Assembly (NCBI GenBank): GCA_963843685.1
Contig: CAWJLO010000032.1
Coordinates: 1 to 64,000 of the forward strand
Origin: DASQHL01 sp963843685
GTDB taxonomy: Bacteria; Chloroflexota; Dehalococcoidia; DSTF01; JACRBR01
Reading direction: 5' to 3'
DNA length: 64,000 bases
Part shown: positions 9,274-17,188 of the stretch, one piece after another
How positions within the stretch are numbered: the first letter of the stretch is position 1
Layout: every line of letters starts with the position of its first letter
The notes under the pieces: model-generated
What the model saw: the letters and a program-made list of their open reading frames with translations, nothing else
What the model was told of the DNA's origin: nothing
Database searches by the model: none
Program-made: the position numbers and the translations under genes

Positions 9274-9310
9274 TATTGCATGTTAGCCTGCCCCCAAACG
9301 ATATGCAATA
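9274..9310 (-). promoter_or_regulatory. Promoter of SRPBCC-arsR with overlapping inverted repeat operator
   Basis: Perfect 8-bp arms TATTGCAT (9274-9281) and ATGCAATA (9303-9310) are separated by 21 bp. On the minus strand they overlap a -35-like TTGCAT (9303-9308) and a -10 TAACAT (9280-9285) spaced by 17 bp. This is the placement expected for autorepression by the ArsR protein. Confidence 0.55.
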
Positions 9311-9600
9311 GAGTGGTTGCGTAATGGCGAGACCTCGCAGTGACGCGAAACGCTGGGAGTTTCACCGCCCGACGTCGTACCATCGCCTCACGCTGCGGAA
9401 GTGCGCCCGCTTTTCGCGGCAAAGGACAAGCGCCCTTCAGAGCCCGGCGCGACACGAAAAGTGCAGAACGAAGTAATCCGTCAACTGACGATTCTGTGGC
9501 CGCCATAACACGGTCAACTGATCACGAAGCCGTCCGCCCCTTCCCGCATCGGGTCCGCCCTCCGTACACTCAGGCTCCGGAGCGTGAAAGGAGCTGCCCC
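9311..9600. other. Intergenic region upstream of the GH1 gene
   Basis: About 290 bases between divergent units. Apart from the operator at its left edge and an AAAGGAG ribosome site at the right edge I see no convincing promoter, RNA or coding sequence. A 77-codon antisense ORF here has no recognisable features. Confidence 0.4.
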
Positions 9601-10959
9601 ATGAAGAAGGTGCGATTCCCCGAAGGGTTCTCGTGGGGCACCGCCACCGCCTCCTACCAGGTCGAAGGCGCCTGGCAGGAAGACGGCAAGGGCGAGTCCA
9701 TCTGGGACCGCTTCAGCCACACCGAGGGCAAGATCATGGACGGCGACACCGGCGACGTCGCCTGCGACCAGTACCACCGCTTCAAGGAAGACGTCGCCAT
9801 CATGAAGCAGCTCGGCATGCGCGGCTATCGCTTCAGCATCGCCTGGCCCCGCGTCTTTCCGGACGGCAAGGGTCAGCTCAACCAGAAGGGCCTCGACTAC
9901 TACAGCCGCCTCGTCGATGAGCTCCTCGCCAACGGCATCACGCCCTTCCCGACGCTCTACCACTGGGATCTGCCGCAGGCGCTCCAGGACGAGGGCGGCT
10001 GGGCGAACCGCGACATCATCGGCCACTTCAGCCGCTACGCCGAGACCTGCGTCAACGCGCTCGGCGACCGCGTGAAGAGCTGGATGATCTTCAACGAGCC
10101 CTGGTGCTTCACCTTCCTCGCCTACCTCTACGGCGCCCACGCGCCCGGCATCCGCGATACGGGCACCGCGCTCAAGTCGACCCACGTCGTCAACCTCGCC
10201 CAGACGGCCGCGCTCCGTGCGATGCGCGCCACCGGCAAGCCCGACGCCGTCGGCACCGCATTCAGCATGACGTACATGTACCCCGCATCCGACGCGCCGG
10301 AGGACGTCGCCGCGGCCGAGCGCCAGCACGGCTTCACCAACACCTGGTTCCTCGATCCGCTCGTAAAAGGCGCCTACCCCAACGCCTACGTCGAGCAGGA
10401 GAAGACGCTCGCCCGCATGGACATTCGCCCCGGCGAGATGGAGCAGATCAAGGACAGGCTCGACTTCATCGGCATCAACCTCTACCAGCGCTCCATCATC
10501 GGCAACGACCCCGGCAACCGGAATCTCGGCACCCGCGGCACGCCCGGCCCCGGCCCGCGCACCGCCTTCGGCTGGGAGGTGTGGCCGGCCGGCCTCTACA
10601 ACATGATCAAGCGCGTCGACCGCGACTACGGCCACCCCGTGATCTACGTCACCGAGAACGGCTGCTCGTACCCCACCGCCCCCGGCCCGGACGGCCGCGT
10701 CCACGACCAGGAGCGCATCGACTACTACCACGGCTACGTCGGCCAGGTCGGCCGCGCCATCGCCGAGGGCTGCGACGTCCGCGGCTACTACGCCTGGACG
10801 CTGCTCGACAACTTCGAGTGGGCGATGGGCTTCAGCCAGCGCTTCGGCCTCACGTACTGCGACTTCGAAACCCAGAAGCGCACCATCAAGGACAGCGGCT
10901 ACTGGTTCCGTGACCTCATCCAGGCCAACGAGATCGAGTACGACGAGACGCTGATCTAG
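9601..10959 (+). CDS. GH1 family beta-glucosidase
   Basis: A 452-residue cytoplasmic glycoside hydrolase of family 1, which cleaves terminal beta-D-glucosyl (and often galactosyl or fucosyl) residues with retention. The N-terminal FSWGTATASYQVEGAW signature, TLYHWDLPQAL, acid/base Glu in NEPW (E166) and nucleophile in VTENG (E352) are all present, as is the C-terminal SQRFGLTYCDF. Length matches bacterial BglA/BglB enzymes and there is no signal peptide. ATG 9601 follows AAAGGAG. No sugar transporter is adjacent. Confidence 0.96.
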   Translation: MKKVRFPEGFSWGTATASYQVEGAWQEDGKGESIWDRFSHTEGKIMDGDTGDVACDQYHRFKEDVAIMKQLGMRGYRFSIAWPRVFPDGKGQLNQKGLDYYSRLVDELLANGITPFPTLYHWDLPQALQDEGGWANRDIIGHFSRYAETCVNALGDRVKSWMIFNEPWCFTFLAYLYGAHAPGIRDTGTALKSTHVVNLAQTAALRAMRATGKPDAVGTAFSMTYMYPASDAPEDVAAAERQHGFTNTWFLDPLVKGAYPNAYVEQEKTLARMDIRPGEMEQIKDRLDFIGINLYQRSIIGNDPGNRNLGTRGTPGPGPRTAFGWEVWPAGLYNMIKRVDRDYGHPVIYVTENGCSYPTAPGPDGRVHDQERIDYYHGYVGQVGRAIAEGCDVRGYYAWTLLDNFEWAMGFSQRFGLTYCDFETQKRTIKDSGYWFRDLIQANEIEYDETLI

Positions 10960-11033
10960 ACACCAGGCGGCACCGCAGCTTCGGCAGCCACTTCCAGGAT
11001 TGAAAAATCGCTGGAATTTGGTGTTGTCACCCC

Positions 11034-11062
11034 TTGACAGCCTGACCCCACGGTGCCATCAT
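11034..11062 (+). promoter_or_regulatory. Promoter of the RHH-DUF4097 cassette
   Basis: A perfect -35 TTGACA (11034-11039), a 17-bp spacer and a -10-like CATCAT (11057-11062). This is the only consensus -35 I noticed in the window. It stands about 40 nt before the GTG start of the first cassette gene. Confidence 0.6.
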
Positions 11063-11072
11063 AGTGCCATCA
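11053..11072 (+). promoter_or_regulatory. Tandem 9-bp repeat operator candidate
   Basis: GTGCCATCA occurs twice (11053-11061 and 11064-11072), start to start 11 bp, about one helical turn, covering the -10 box and start site. Ribbon-helix-helix proteins commonly bind such tandem half sites, and the first gene downstream encodes one. Confidence 0.45.
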
Positions 11073-11103
11073 CGAAGACCTCAGACAGCTGGCCGGAGGG
11101 CCC

Positions 11104-11643
11104 GTGTCCACAACAGAACTCCGCACCGAACCCGTATTCGACGCCCTCAAGCAGCCTCTCGCCCTGATCGAGAACGAGGACCGCCGCCGGCAGATCGAGA
11201 CCTACATCGACGCCGCCCGCACCCCCGTCGAGCGCGCCATCTTCGACCTGATGTCCCAGCTCGCGCAGGCCGTCGACGAGAAGGTCGGCAGCCACTACCG
11301 CGTGCGCCTCGCCTACCGCCCGGACGGTCTCGCCGTCGAGGTCGATGAGCGCACCGCCAACGGCGAGGAGGCGCAGTGGTCGGCGCTGGAGGGTGACGTC
11401 GAGAAGATCACCATCCGCATCCCGGCGGAGCTGAAGGACCTCGCGCAGCAGGCGGCCTCGAACGCCGGCACCTCGGCGAACACCTGGTTTGTGAAGGCGC
11501 TCGCCCGCGCCGTGCGCAACATCGATGTTCGCACGGCTCCGCCCGCGCGAGAGCGAGAGCGCCCCTGGCGCGACGAACGACACGGCCCGCCGCGGGGCGC
11601 GCGCCTCAGCGGCTGGGTCGGTGGCGAAGACGACGAAGGTTGA
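11104..11643 (+). CDS. Ribbon-helix-helix domain protein, first gene of a six-gene cassette
   Basis: A 179-residue protein. The central part (about residues 98-137, EKITIRIPAELKDLAQQAAS then TSANTWFVKALARAV) has the strand-helix-helix pattern of Arc/MetJ/HicB-type RHH DNA-binding domains. The N-terminal about 90 residues are unassigned alpha/beta sequence, and the tail is Arg/Gly-rich. It starts at a GTG preceded by CGGAGGG. It is likely a DNA-binding regulator of its own operon, inferred from the tandem repeat at the promoter. I do not recognise the full-length family. Confidence 0.7.
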   Translation: MSTTELRTEPVFDALKQPLALIENEDRRRQIETYIDAARTPVERAIFDLMSQLAQAVDEKVGSHYRVRLAYRPDGLAVEVDERTANGEEAQWSALEGDVEKITIRIPAELKDLAQQAASNAGTSANTWFVKALARAVRNIDVRTAPPARERERPWRDERHGPPRGARLSGWVGGEDDEG

Positions 11644-11672
11644 ACACTCGCGAAGGGCGAGGAGGAGGAGCC

Positions 11673-11885
11673 ATGACGACACTGGACGAGATCATCTTCC
11701 AACAACGACAGAGAGCGATCGAACGCGTCGACCCGGAGCGCATCGCCTTCATCGACGCCGAGATGGCGCGCCGACGCGGCGGCACACGCCGCGCCATCGC
11801 CCGCGGCCTCGTCCGCCTCGGCACGAGCCTGGACCGCGATGCCGGCGAGCGCGCAATGGTGCTGCGCCGCCAGGCGACGAACTGA
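11673..11885 (+). CDS. Small basic protein, unknown
   Basis: A 70-residue Arg-rich, mostly helical protein (MTTLDEIIFQQRQRAIE...) with no recognised domain. A GGAGGAGGAG ribosome site immediately precedes the ATG and the downstream gene starts 8 nt after its stop, so it is part of the cassette. The run of basic residues in its middle could bind nucleic acid or acidic partners; that is a guess. Confidence 0.6.
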   Translation: MTTLDEIIFQQRQRAIERVDPERIAFIDAEMARRRGGTRRAIARGLVRLGTSLDRDAGERAMVLRRQATN

Positions 11886-11893
11886 GAGGAGCG

Positions 11894-12172
11894 ATGAAGA
11901 TGCGCATTCGCAGGAGCTGGTACGCCAACTACGTGAAGCCGTGGGAAGACCGCGTCGCCGGCGCTGACGAGGCGCTCGACGGCGTGGAGATCGACGTCGA
12001 CCGGCTGGTCGAAGACGCGGTAGCCGCCGCGCGCACCGCCATCGAGTGTGCCGTTATGCCGCTTGCCGAGATGGTCTCCGCGATGCCCCGCGCGATCGAT
12101 CTCGAATGGTCCCGCGAGTCGCGCCACGCCCGCAGGCGCCGCCACCGCCGCGACGCCGCCTGGGACTGGTAG
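11894..12172 (+). CDS. Small protein of unknown function
   Basis: A 92-residue protein with a basic, aromatic N-terminus (MKMRIRRSWYANYVKPWEDR), an acidic middle (EIDVDRLVEDAV), a moderately hydrophobic helix and an Arg/His-rich tail ending AAWDW. There is an AGAGGAG ribosome site. The mixed amphipathic character would fit a peripheral membrane or adaptor protein, but no family is recognised. It is the third gene of the cassette. Confidence 0.6.
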   Translation: MKMRIRRSWYANYVKPWEDRVAGADEALDGVEIDVDRLVEDAVAAARTAIECAVMPLAEMVSAMPRAIDLEWSRESRHARRRRHRRDAAWDW

Positions 12173-12196
12173 CCCAAACGCTGGAAGGACACCGTC

Positions 12197-12667
12197 ATGA
12201 GAGTCTTCGCCTTCATCCTCGCGCTGCTCCTCCTCGGCGGAGGGATGTCCGCGACACAGGGCCACTTCATCCTGTTGACCGTTGTTACCGGCGTCGCCTG
12301 GATGCGCCTGCGCCCGTGGAACCTGTTTCAGCCGCGGCCCGCCGTCGACCTGCGCTTCGCTGGATTTCTGCTCGCCGTCCTGCTGCTGGCCGGCACGATC
12401 GATCCGACGAAGGGGTGGCTCATCGCCCTGACCGTCGTCACCGGCCTCGCGATCTTCATGCCACGGCTGTTCGCCATCGACCCGCTCGGGTTCAACGAGC
12501 ACAGCCACCGCGGACGGCATCGCAGCTGGCACTGGGACTGGGATTGGGACTGGCCCGAAGAGGGCGACCCGGAGGACGGCACGGATCGCCGCTGGCGGCG
12601 CTGGGAGGTGCGCATGGACCGCCGCTCGCGGAGGCGCGCGGACCGATTCGGAGACGACTGGCAATGA
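12197..12667 (+). CDS. Membrane protein with His/Trp/Asp-rich tail
   Basis: A 156-residue protein with two pairs of hydrophobic segments (starting MRVFAFILALLLLGGG, and FLLAVLLLAGT ... LIALTVVTGLAIF) that look like a duplicated two-helix unit (GHFILLTVVTGVAW versus GWLIALTVVTGLAI). It then has a hydrophilic tail containing HRSWHWDWDWDWPEEGDPED and an Arg-rich end. The WD tract is encoded by a near-perfect hexamer repeat (TGGGAC). The tail could bind metal or a partner; this is speculative. Its stop overlaps the next start (ATGA). Confidence 0.65.
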   Translation: MRVFAFILALLLLGGGMSATQGHFILLTVVTGVAWMRLRPWNLFQPRPAVDLRFAGFLLAVLLLAGTIDPTKGWLIALTVVTGLAIFMPRLFAIDPLGFNEHSHRGRHRSWHWDWDWDWPEEGDPEDGTDRRWRRWEVRMDRRSRRRADRFGDDWQ

Positions 12668-13071
12668 CGATGAACCTTGCACCGGAACACACCATCACCT
12701 CCGACGCGCAGCTCGCCCGGCGCGACGTCCCGCTCGTCGTGGAGTTCACCTCCTCCCGCGTGCGCCAGCGGCCGCTCGCCGCCCGCATGCCCGGCATCGA
12801 GCTGGCCGCCGGCCGTCTGCCCGTGCGCGCCGTCGACATCGACGCGCGCCCGGACCTGCGCCGCCGATTCAAGATCACGCTCCTGCCGACGTTTATCGTG
12901 CTGTACGAGTCCGCAGAGCTCGCGCGTTTCGTCGGCCCGCACTCCCGGCGCGAGTTGGCGAGCTCGATCCGGCGTGCCCTGAACCCGGACATGGTGCGCG
13001 TCGACGAGCGTCCGCGCGCCCGCGGCCTCTGGAACGACTTCACTACGCGGCTCTGGGGATTCTCGATCTAG
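12664..13071 (+). CDS. Thioredoxin-fold protein lacking the catalytic cysteines
   Basis: A 135-residue protein. VPLVVEFTSS, then VRAVDIDARPDLRRRFKI and LLPTFIVLYESAELARFVG follow the thioredoxin beta-alpha order, including the cis-proline (LLPTF). The position of the WCGPC active site is occupied by SSRVRQRP, so no disulfide chemistry is possible. It is probably a binding or scaffold version of the fold. Translation is coupled to the upstream membrane protein, and the DUF4097 gene follows 2 nt after its stop. Confidence 0.75.
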   Translation: MTMNLAPEHTITSDAQLARRDVPLVVEFTSSRVRQRPLAARMPGIELAAGRLPVRAVDIDARPDLRRRFKITLLPTFIVLYESAELARFVGPHSRRELASSIRRALNPDMVRVDERPRARGLWNDFTTRLWGFSI

Positions 13072-13073
13072 TC

Positions 13074-13976
13074 ATGGAACACACCCGCACGATCACCCGC
13101 GAGTTCAACACCGGCGACAAGGCCGTCCTCCACGTCGAGGCGCGCTCCGGCGGCGTCGCCGTGGAAGGCGGCCAGGCTGACAGCGTGCACGTCGAGGCCA
13201 TCGTCCACGTCTGGTCGGACCTCGCCGTCGAAGCCGACGAGGCCGCGAGCCTGGTAGCGCGTGGCATGGAGCAGGACGGCCACCGTGTCATCATTCGCGT
13301 CCCGTCGATGCCCCAGACGGAGGGATGGAGCCTCTGGGGCGGCAAGCGCGGCTCTCGCGTCGACTACACCATTCGCGTCCCGACGAACACCGCCGTGCGC
13401 GTGCTTTCGCGCAGCGGCCGCGTCCAGATCTCTCGCACCGAGGGCCGCGTCCATGCCGAGGCAATCAGCGGTCGCTGCAGCATCGACCACGTCCACGGTG
13501 ACGTGACCACCATCGCCCGCAGCGGCAGCCTCACCGTCGAGCACGTCGAAGGCGACGTCTCGGCGGAGACGCGGAGCGGCCGCGTCGACGTGAATCACGT
13601 GACCGGCTGCGTCACCGTGGAGGCGCGAAGCGGCACCGCGGAAGTCCGAGACGTCGGCGGCGACCTTCGCGTCGGCACGCACACCGGCGGCATCACCATC
13701 GAGGACGCGCACGCCCGCGTACGCGCGGAGGCGAAGACCGGCACCATCCGCTACCACGGCAAGGTGGAGGGGGACATGGACATGAAGGCCCACACCGGCC
13801 TCATCCACCTCTCCGTCGACCCCGACTACCCCTTCTTCATCGACGCCGAGAGCAACATGGGCACCGTCCGCTCCGATCTGCCCCCGCGCCGCGGCGCCGG
13901 CGCCGCCCCCAACGGCGCCGGCCCCAAGGTCCGCCTCCGCACGCACACCGGCGCCATCAAGCTCACGCGCGCGTGA
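13074..13976 (+). CDS. DUF4097-family beta-repeat protein
   Basis: A 300-residue protein built of roughly 20-residue repeats with the core R-S-G-x-x-x-V-x-H-V-x-G-D-V (for example LTVEHVEGDVSAETRSGRVD). This is typical of the DUF4097/adhesin-like right-handed beta-helix seen in LiaG and related envelope-stress proteins. There is no signal peptide or transmembrane segment, so as it stands it is predicted cytoplasmic or peripheral. It is the last gene of the cassette and sits immediately upstream of the ABC exporter genes. Confidence 0.8.
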   Translation: MEHTRTITREFNTGDKAVLHVEARSGGVAVEGGQADSVHVEAIVHVWSDLAVEADEAASLVARGMEQDGHRVIIRVPSMPQTEGWSLWGGKRGSRVDYTIRVPTNTAVRVLSRSGRVQISRTEGRVHAEAISGRCSIDHVHGDVTTIARSGSLTVEHVEGDVSAETRSGRVDVNHVTGCVTVEARSGTAEVRDVGGDLRVGTHTGGITIEDAHARVRAEAKTGTIRYHGKVEGDMDMKAHTGLIHLSVDPDYPFFIDAESNMGTVRSDLPPRRGAGAAPNGAGPKVRLRTHTGAIKLTRA

Positions 13977-14002
13977 GCTGCACCACATGAGGTTTGCCTG
14001 GC

Positions 14003-14977
14003 ATGACAGACTCCACCTTCGATCATGGCGTGAAGTGCAGCGGCCTCGGCAAGCGCTTTGGCGATCTCTGGGCCCTGCGTGACCTCGACCTCAATGTGCC
14101 GCCGGGGTCGATCCTCGGACTCCTCGGCCACAACGGCGCCGGTAAGACCACCGCCATCCGCATTCTCACCACCCTGACCCGGCCGACGACGGGCAGCGCC
14201 ACCATCGGCGGCATCGACGTCGTCGAACATCCCGCCCGGGTGCGCGCCTGCATCGGCGTCGCCGCCCAGCAGGCGACCGTCGATGGACTGCTGTCCGGAC
14301 GAAAGAACCTCGAAATGGTGGGTCGCCTCTACCACCTCGGCCGGAGCGAGAGCCGCCGCCGCGCGGGCGAGCTTCTTGAGCGCTTCGATCTCGAGGACGC
14401 CGCCGACCGCCTCGTCCGCACCTACTCCGGCGGCATGCGCCGGCGCCTCGACCTCGCCGTGAGCCTGATCGCCTCGCCGCCGGTACTCTTTCTCGACGAG
14501 CCGACCACCGGACTCGATCCCAGGGCCCGCGCGGACCTGTGGCGGATGCTCCTCGACCTGGCGCGTAACGGCTCGACGCTCATCCTCACCACCCAGTATC
14601 TCGACGAGGCCGACCGCCTGGCCGACCAGGTCGTCGTGCTCGACCATGGGCGCGCCGTCGCGACTGGCTCGCCCGACGATCTGAAGGCCCGGATTGGCGG
14701 CGATCGCATCGATGTTACGGTGGCCGCACGATCTGATCTCGTCGCGACCGCCGCGGCTCTGGCGCCGTTCGCGTCGGGCGAGCCAGCGGTCGCTGAGGAG
14801 AGCAGCAGGGTGACGGCGCCGATCGCCGAGGGCAGCCGGCTCATCGACATCGTGCGAGCGCTCGACGCGTCCGGCGTTGACGCGCTCGACATCAACCGGC
14901 GGCAGGCGACACTGGACGACGTGTTCCTCGCCATCACGTCGCCTGCGCCCATCGAGGAGGAACGCATTTCCGCATGA
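14003..14977 (+). CDS. ABC transporter ATP-binding protein (DrrA-like)
   Basis: A 324-residue nucleotide-binding subunit for an ABC-2 type exporter. It has Walker A GHNGAGKTT, signature YSGGMRRRLDLA, Walker B LFLDEPTTGLD and an H-loop equivalent TTQYLDEAD (Gln in place of His, as is normal in the DrrA family). The C-terminal DUF4162-like regulatory domain is also present. The family exports drugs or lipids. ATG 14003 has TGAGGT upstream; TTG 13994 is possible. It overlaps the permease gene by 4 nt. Confidence 0.92.
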   Translation: MTDSTFDHGVKCSGLGKRFGDLWALRDLDLNVPPGSILGLLGHNGAGKTTAIRILTTLTRPTTGSATIGGIDVVEHPARVRACIGVAAQQATVDGLLSGRKNLEMVGRLYHLGRSESRRRAGELLERFDLEDAADRLVRTYSGGMRRRLDLAVSLIASPPVLFLDEPTTGLDPRARADLWRMLLDLARNGSTLILTTQYLDEADRLADQVVVLDHGRAVATGSPDDLKARIGGDRIDVTVAARSDLVATAAALAPFASGEPAVAEESSRVTAPIAEGSRLIDIVRALDASGVDALDINRRQATLDDVFLAITSPAPIEEERISA

Positions 14978-15804
14978 ATGAGCAAATGACAGCAACAACA
15001 CCCGTCGGCGGCCTGCGCTGGCTCGTCTCGGACACGCTCGTCTTCGCCGGCCGCAACATCGCCCATATCCGCGAGATCCCGGAGAAGCTGCTCGACGTGA
15101 CGATCCAACCGTTGATGTTCGTCCTCCTCTTCGCCTACGTGTTCGGCGGCGCCATCGCTGTGCCCGGTGGGAGCTATCGCGAGTACCTCATCGGCGGCAT
15201 CCTCGTGCAGACGCTCGCCTTCGGCCTGGTCGGACCCGCGAACTCCATCGCCACTGACCTGAATGAGGGCGTCATCGACCGCTTCGTCTCCCTCCCGACG
15301 TCACGCTCCGCTTACCTCCTCGGCCACGTCCTGGCCGAGATGGCCGGTATGACGCTCGCGATGGCGATCCTCAGCGTGTCTGGCCTCGTCGTAGGGTGGC
15401 GCACGCACACAGGCGTCGGCGACATCCTTATTGGCTACGCGCTGCTGTTCTTGTTCGCCGCCGCGATGGTCTGGATCGGGACGCTGATCGGCATGCTGGC
15501 GCGCTCCGCGGACTCGGCCATGGGCGTCGTGTTCGTCGTCGTCTTCCCCCTGACGTTCCTCAGCAACGCCTTCGTCCCCATCGACACGCTGCCGTCAGTG
15601 CTGAAGTACGCCGCGGCGTACAACCCCGTCAGCAGCCTCGTGCAGGCCGTGCGCGAGCTGTTCGGCAACCCCACGGCGCCCACCACCGTCCACGCCTGGA
15701 CCCTCGACCACGCCGCCCTCGCGTCCTTCGTCTGGTGCGCCGCTCTCGTCGCGATCCTCGCGCCCCTCGCCGCCGCCCGCCTCCGCCAGCGCACGATGAA
15801 CTGA
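14974..15804 (+). CDS. ABC-2 type transporter permease (DrrB-like)
   Basis: A 276-residue integral membrane subunit with about six hydrophobic segments. It has the ABC-2 features VTIQPLMFVLLFAYVFGG, LIGGILVQTLAFG and the late FPLTFLSNAFVPIDTLP motif. It pairs with the ATP-binding protein immediately upstream to form an efflux or lipid export system of unknown substrate. The adjacent DUF4097 cassette might sense or use the same envelope process, but has its own promoter. Confidence 0.92.
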   Translation: MNEQMTATTPVGGLRWLVSDTLVFAGRNIAHIREIPEKLLDVTIQPLMFVLLFAYVFGGAIAVPGGSYREYLIGGILVQTLAFGLVGPANSIATDLNEGVIDRFVSLPTSRSAYLLGHVLAEMAGMTLAMAILSVSGLVVGWRTHTGVGDILIGYALLFLFAAAMVWIGTLIGMLARSADSAMGVVFVVVFPLTFLSNAFVPIDTLPSVLKYAAAYNPVSSLVQAVRELFGNPTAPTTVHAWTLDHAALASFVWCAALVAILAPLAAARLRQRTMN

Positions 15805-15859
15805 GTGCCGGCCGTGGTGAGATCGCCGGCTCTCGCAGGTCTTCGTTGCGTGCGCGTGG

Positions 15860-15865
15860 TAGTGT
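15860..15865 (+). promoter_or_regulatory. -10 box of the DinB-family gene (leaderless layout)
   Basis: TAGTGT lies 6 nt before the ATG at 15872, without a ribosome-binding sequence. Confidence 0.35.
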
Positions 15866-15871
15866 TGCTCC

Positions 15872-16441
15872 ATGGACGCCGTGACCCTCCTCCGAAACCA
15901 GCTGACCGGCGTGCACGGACGCTATCGCGATGTCGTCGGGAGCCTGACGCCGGACGAGTGGATGGCGCGCGCCCACCCTGCCGCGAATCCCGTCGGCTTC
16001 CTTGCATGGCACACGGCCGCGACGCGCGACTGGGCCGTGCACGTCTGGTGCCTCGGCACACCCCAGGTGCGCGAGTCGGCTCCGTTCCACGCGCGTCCCG
16101 GGATCGATCAGCCGCATCCGCCGTTCGGCATGTCCGCAGAGGCCGCAACCGCGATCGCGCGCGAAACGTCGCGTGACGACGTCCTGGCCTACGCCGACGC
16201 CGTGCACGCCGCCGCGATGCAGTTCCTCGACACGCTGACCGAGGCCGGACTGGACGCCGTTCCCGACGCCCGGACGCACAGCGCCCGTCTGACGGCCTAT
16301 CACGTCCCCGGTTACCTCGAAGAGGTCGCCGGCATGTACGACTTCCCGGTCTGGCAGACGCTCGCCGGCCCCTGCTTCGGCCACATGCGCGAGCACCTGG
16401 GCCATATCGAGGCGACGTTGGAAGCGTTGCGCGCCGTCTAG
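15872..16441 (+). CDS. DinB/YfiT-family protein
   Basis: A 189-residue four-helix-bundle protein of the DinB-like superfamily, which holds thiol transferases and mycothiol/bacillithiol-dependent enzymes. Candidate metal histidines are in FLAWHTAATRDW, near residue 49, and in the C-terminal FGHMREHLGHIEATLEAL. Biochemical role is unknown. It appears to be monocistronic, followed by the ECF sigma promoter. Confidence 0.78.
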   Translation: MDAVTLLRNQLTGVHGRYRDVVGSLTPDEWMARAHPAANPVGFLAWHTAATRDWAVHVWCLGTPQVRESAPFHARPGIDQPHPPFGMSAEAATAIARETSRDDVLAYADAVHAAAMQFLDTLTEAGLDAVPDARTHSARLTAYHVPGYLEEVAGMYDFPVWQTLAGPCFGHMREHLGHIEATLEALRAV

Positions 16442-16457
16442 TCGGCTCCACGCCGGA

Positions 16458-16486
16458 TGTAACCTTTTCGTGCGGGGATCCGTCTA
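16458..16486 (+). promoter_or_regulatory. Candidate ECF-type promoter upstream of the sigma factor gene
   Basis: TGTAAC (16458-16463), 17 bp, CGTCTA (16481-16486). An AAC-type -35 followed by a CGTC-type -10 is the usual ECF sigma promoter shape and ECF genes often drive themselves, so autoregulation is likely. Confidence 0.5.
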
Positions 16487-16510
16487 ACCGTATGAAAGGG
16501 GAACACAGGC

Positions 16511-17188
16511 GTGGACGAGCGGACCGCGGACGCGGCACTGGCGCTCCTGGAGCGGGCGAAAGCCGGCGATCCGGACGCCTTCGGCGCCCTGGCTGAGGAG
16601 CACCGCGAAGGCCTCCTGCGCCTGTGCTACAAGATGACGGGTTCGCGCGAAGAGGCCGAAGACCTCGTCCAGGAGACGCTCCTCAAGGCCTACTCGAAGT
16701 TCGGCACGTTCGAGCTGCGCTCCTCCCTCGGCACCTGGCTCTACCGCATCGCCACCAACGCCTGCCTCGACCAGCAGCGCTCCCGCAAGCCGTGGGATCT
16801 CGACAAGCGCTGGGAGTGGTTCCGCGAGAACGGCGAGCTCACCCACCAGCTCGAGCAGACGATGTACCTCTCGCCGGAGAAGTCGGTCGAAGTGAAAGAG
16901 GTCGCCGCGACCTGCATCAACTGCATCACCATGTCCCTCCCACCGAAGCAGCGCGCGGCCGTGGTGCTGTGCGACCAGGTCGGCCTCTCGCGCGAAGAGG
17001 CGGCGCGTGCGATCGGCGCGTCCGTGGCCTCCGTGAAGACCGAGCTGCACCGCGGACGAAAGGTGATGACCGAGGTGTTCGAGCACCGCTGCCAGCTCGT
17101 CGACGAGAAGAACGAGTGCAACGCCTGCATCGCCGCCGGCCGTGCGAAGCGCATCCAGCGGCAGCGCGAGGAGGAGGCGACCGAATGA
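16511..17188 (+). CDS. ECF RNA polymerase sigma factor
   Basis: A 225-residue group IV sigma factor. Region 2 is EEHREGLLRLCYKMTGSREEAEDLVQ in part, continuing with the conserved ETLLKAYSKF, and WLYRIATNACLD; region 4 is LPPKQRAAVVL then LSREEAARAIGASVASVKTELHRGR. The C-terminal extension contains several cysteines (HRC, NECNAC, and CINC within the linker) that could bind metal or sense oxidation. GTG 16511 follows AAAGGGG. Its stop overlaps the start of the anti-sigma gene. Confidence 0.93.
   Translation: MDERTADAALALLERAKAGDPDAFGALAEEHREGLLRLCYKMTGSREEAEDLVQETLLKAYSKFGTFELRSSLGTWLYRIATNACLDQQRSRKPWDLDKRWEWFRENGELTHQLEQTMYLSPEKSVEVKEVAATCINCITMSLPPKQRAAVVLCDQVGLSREEAARAIGASVASVKTELHRGRKVMTEVFEHRCQLVDEKNECNACIAAGRAKRIQRQREEEATE

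Noticed and set aside
9273..9506. 77-codon minus-strand ORF upstream of the SRPBCC gene
   Set aside because: Overlaps the promoter/operator and has no protein-like features.
9514..10731. 405-codon minus-strand ORF across the GH1 gene
   Set aside because: Val/Asp/Ala-rich shadow; the plus-strand frame has every GH1 motif.
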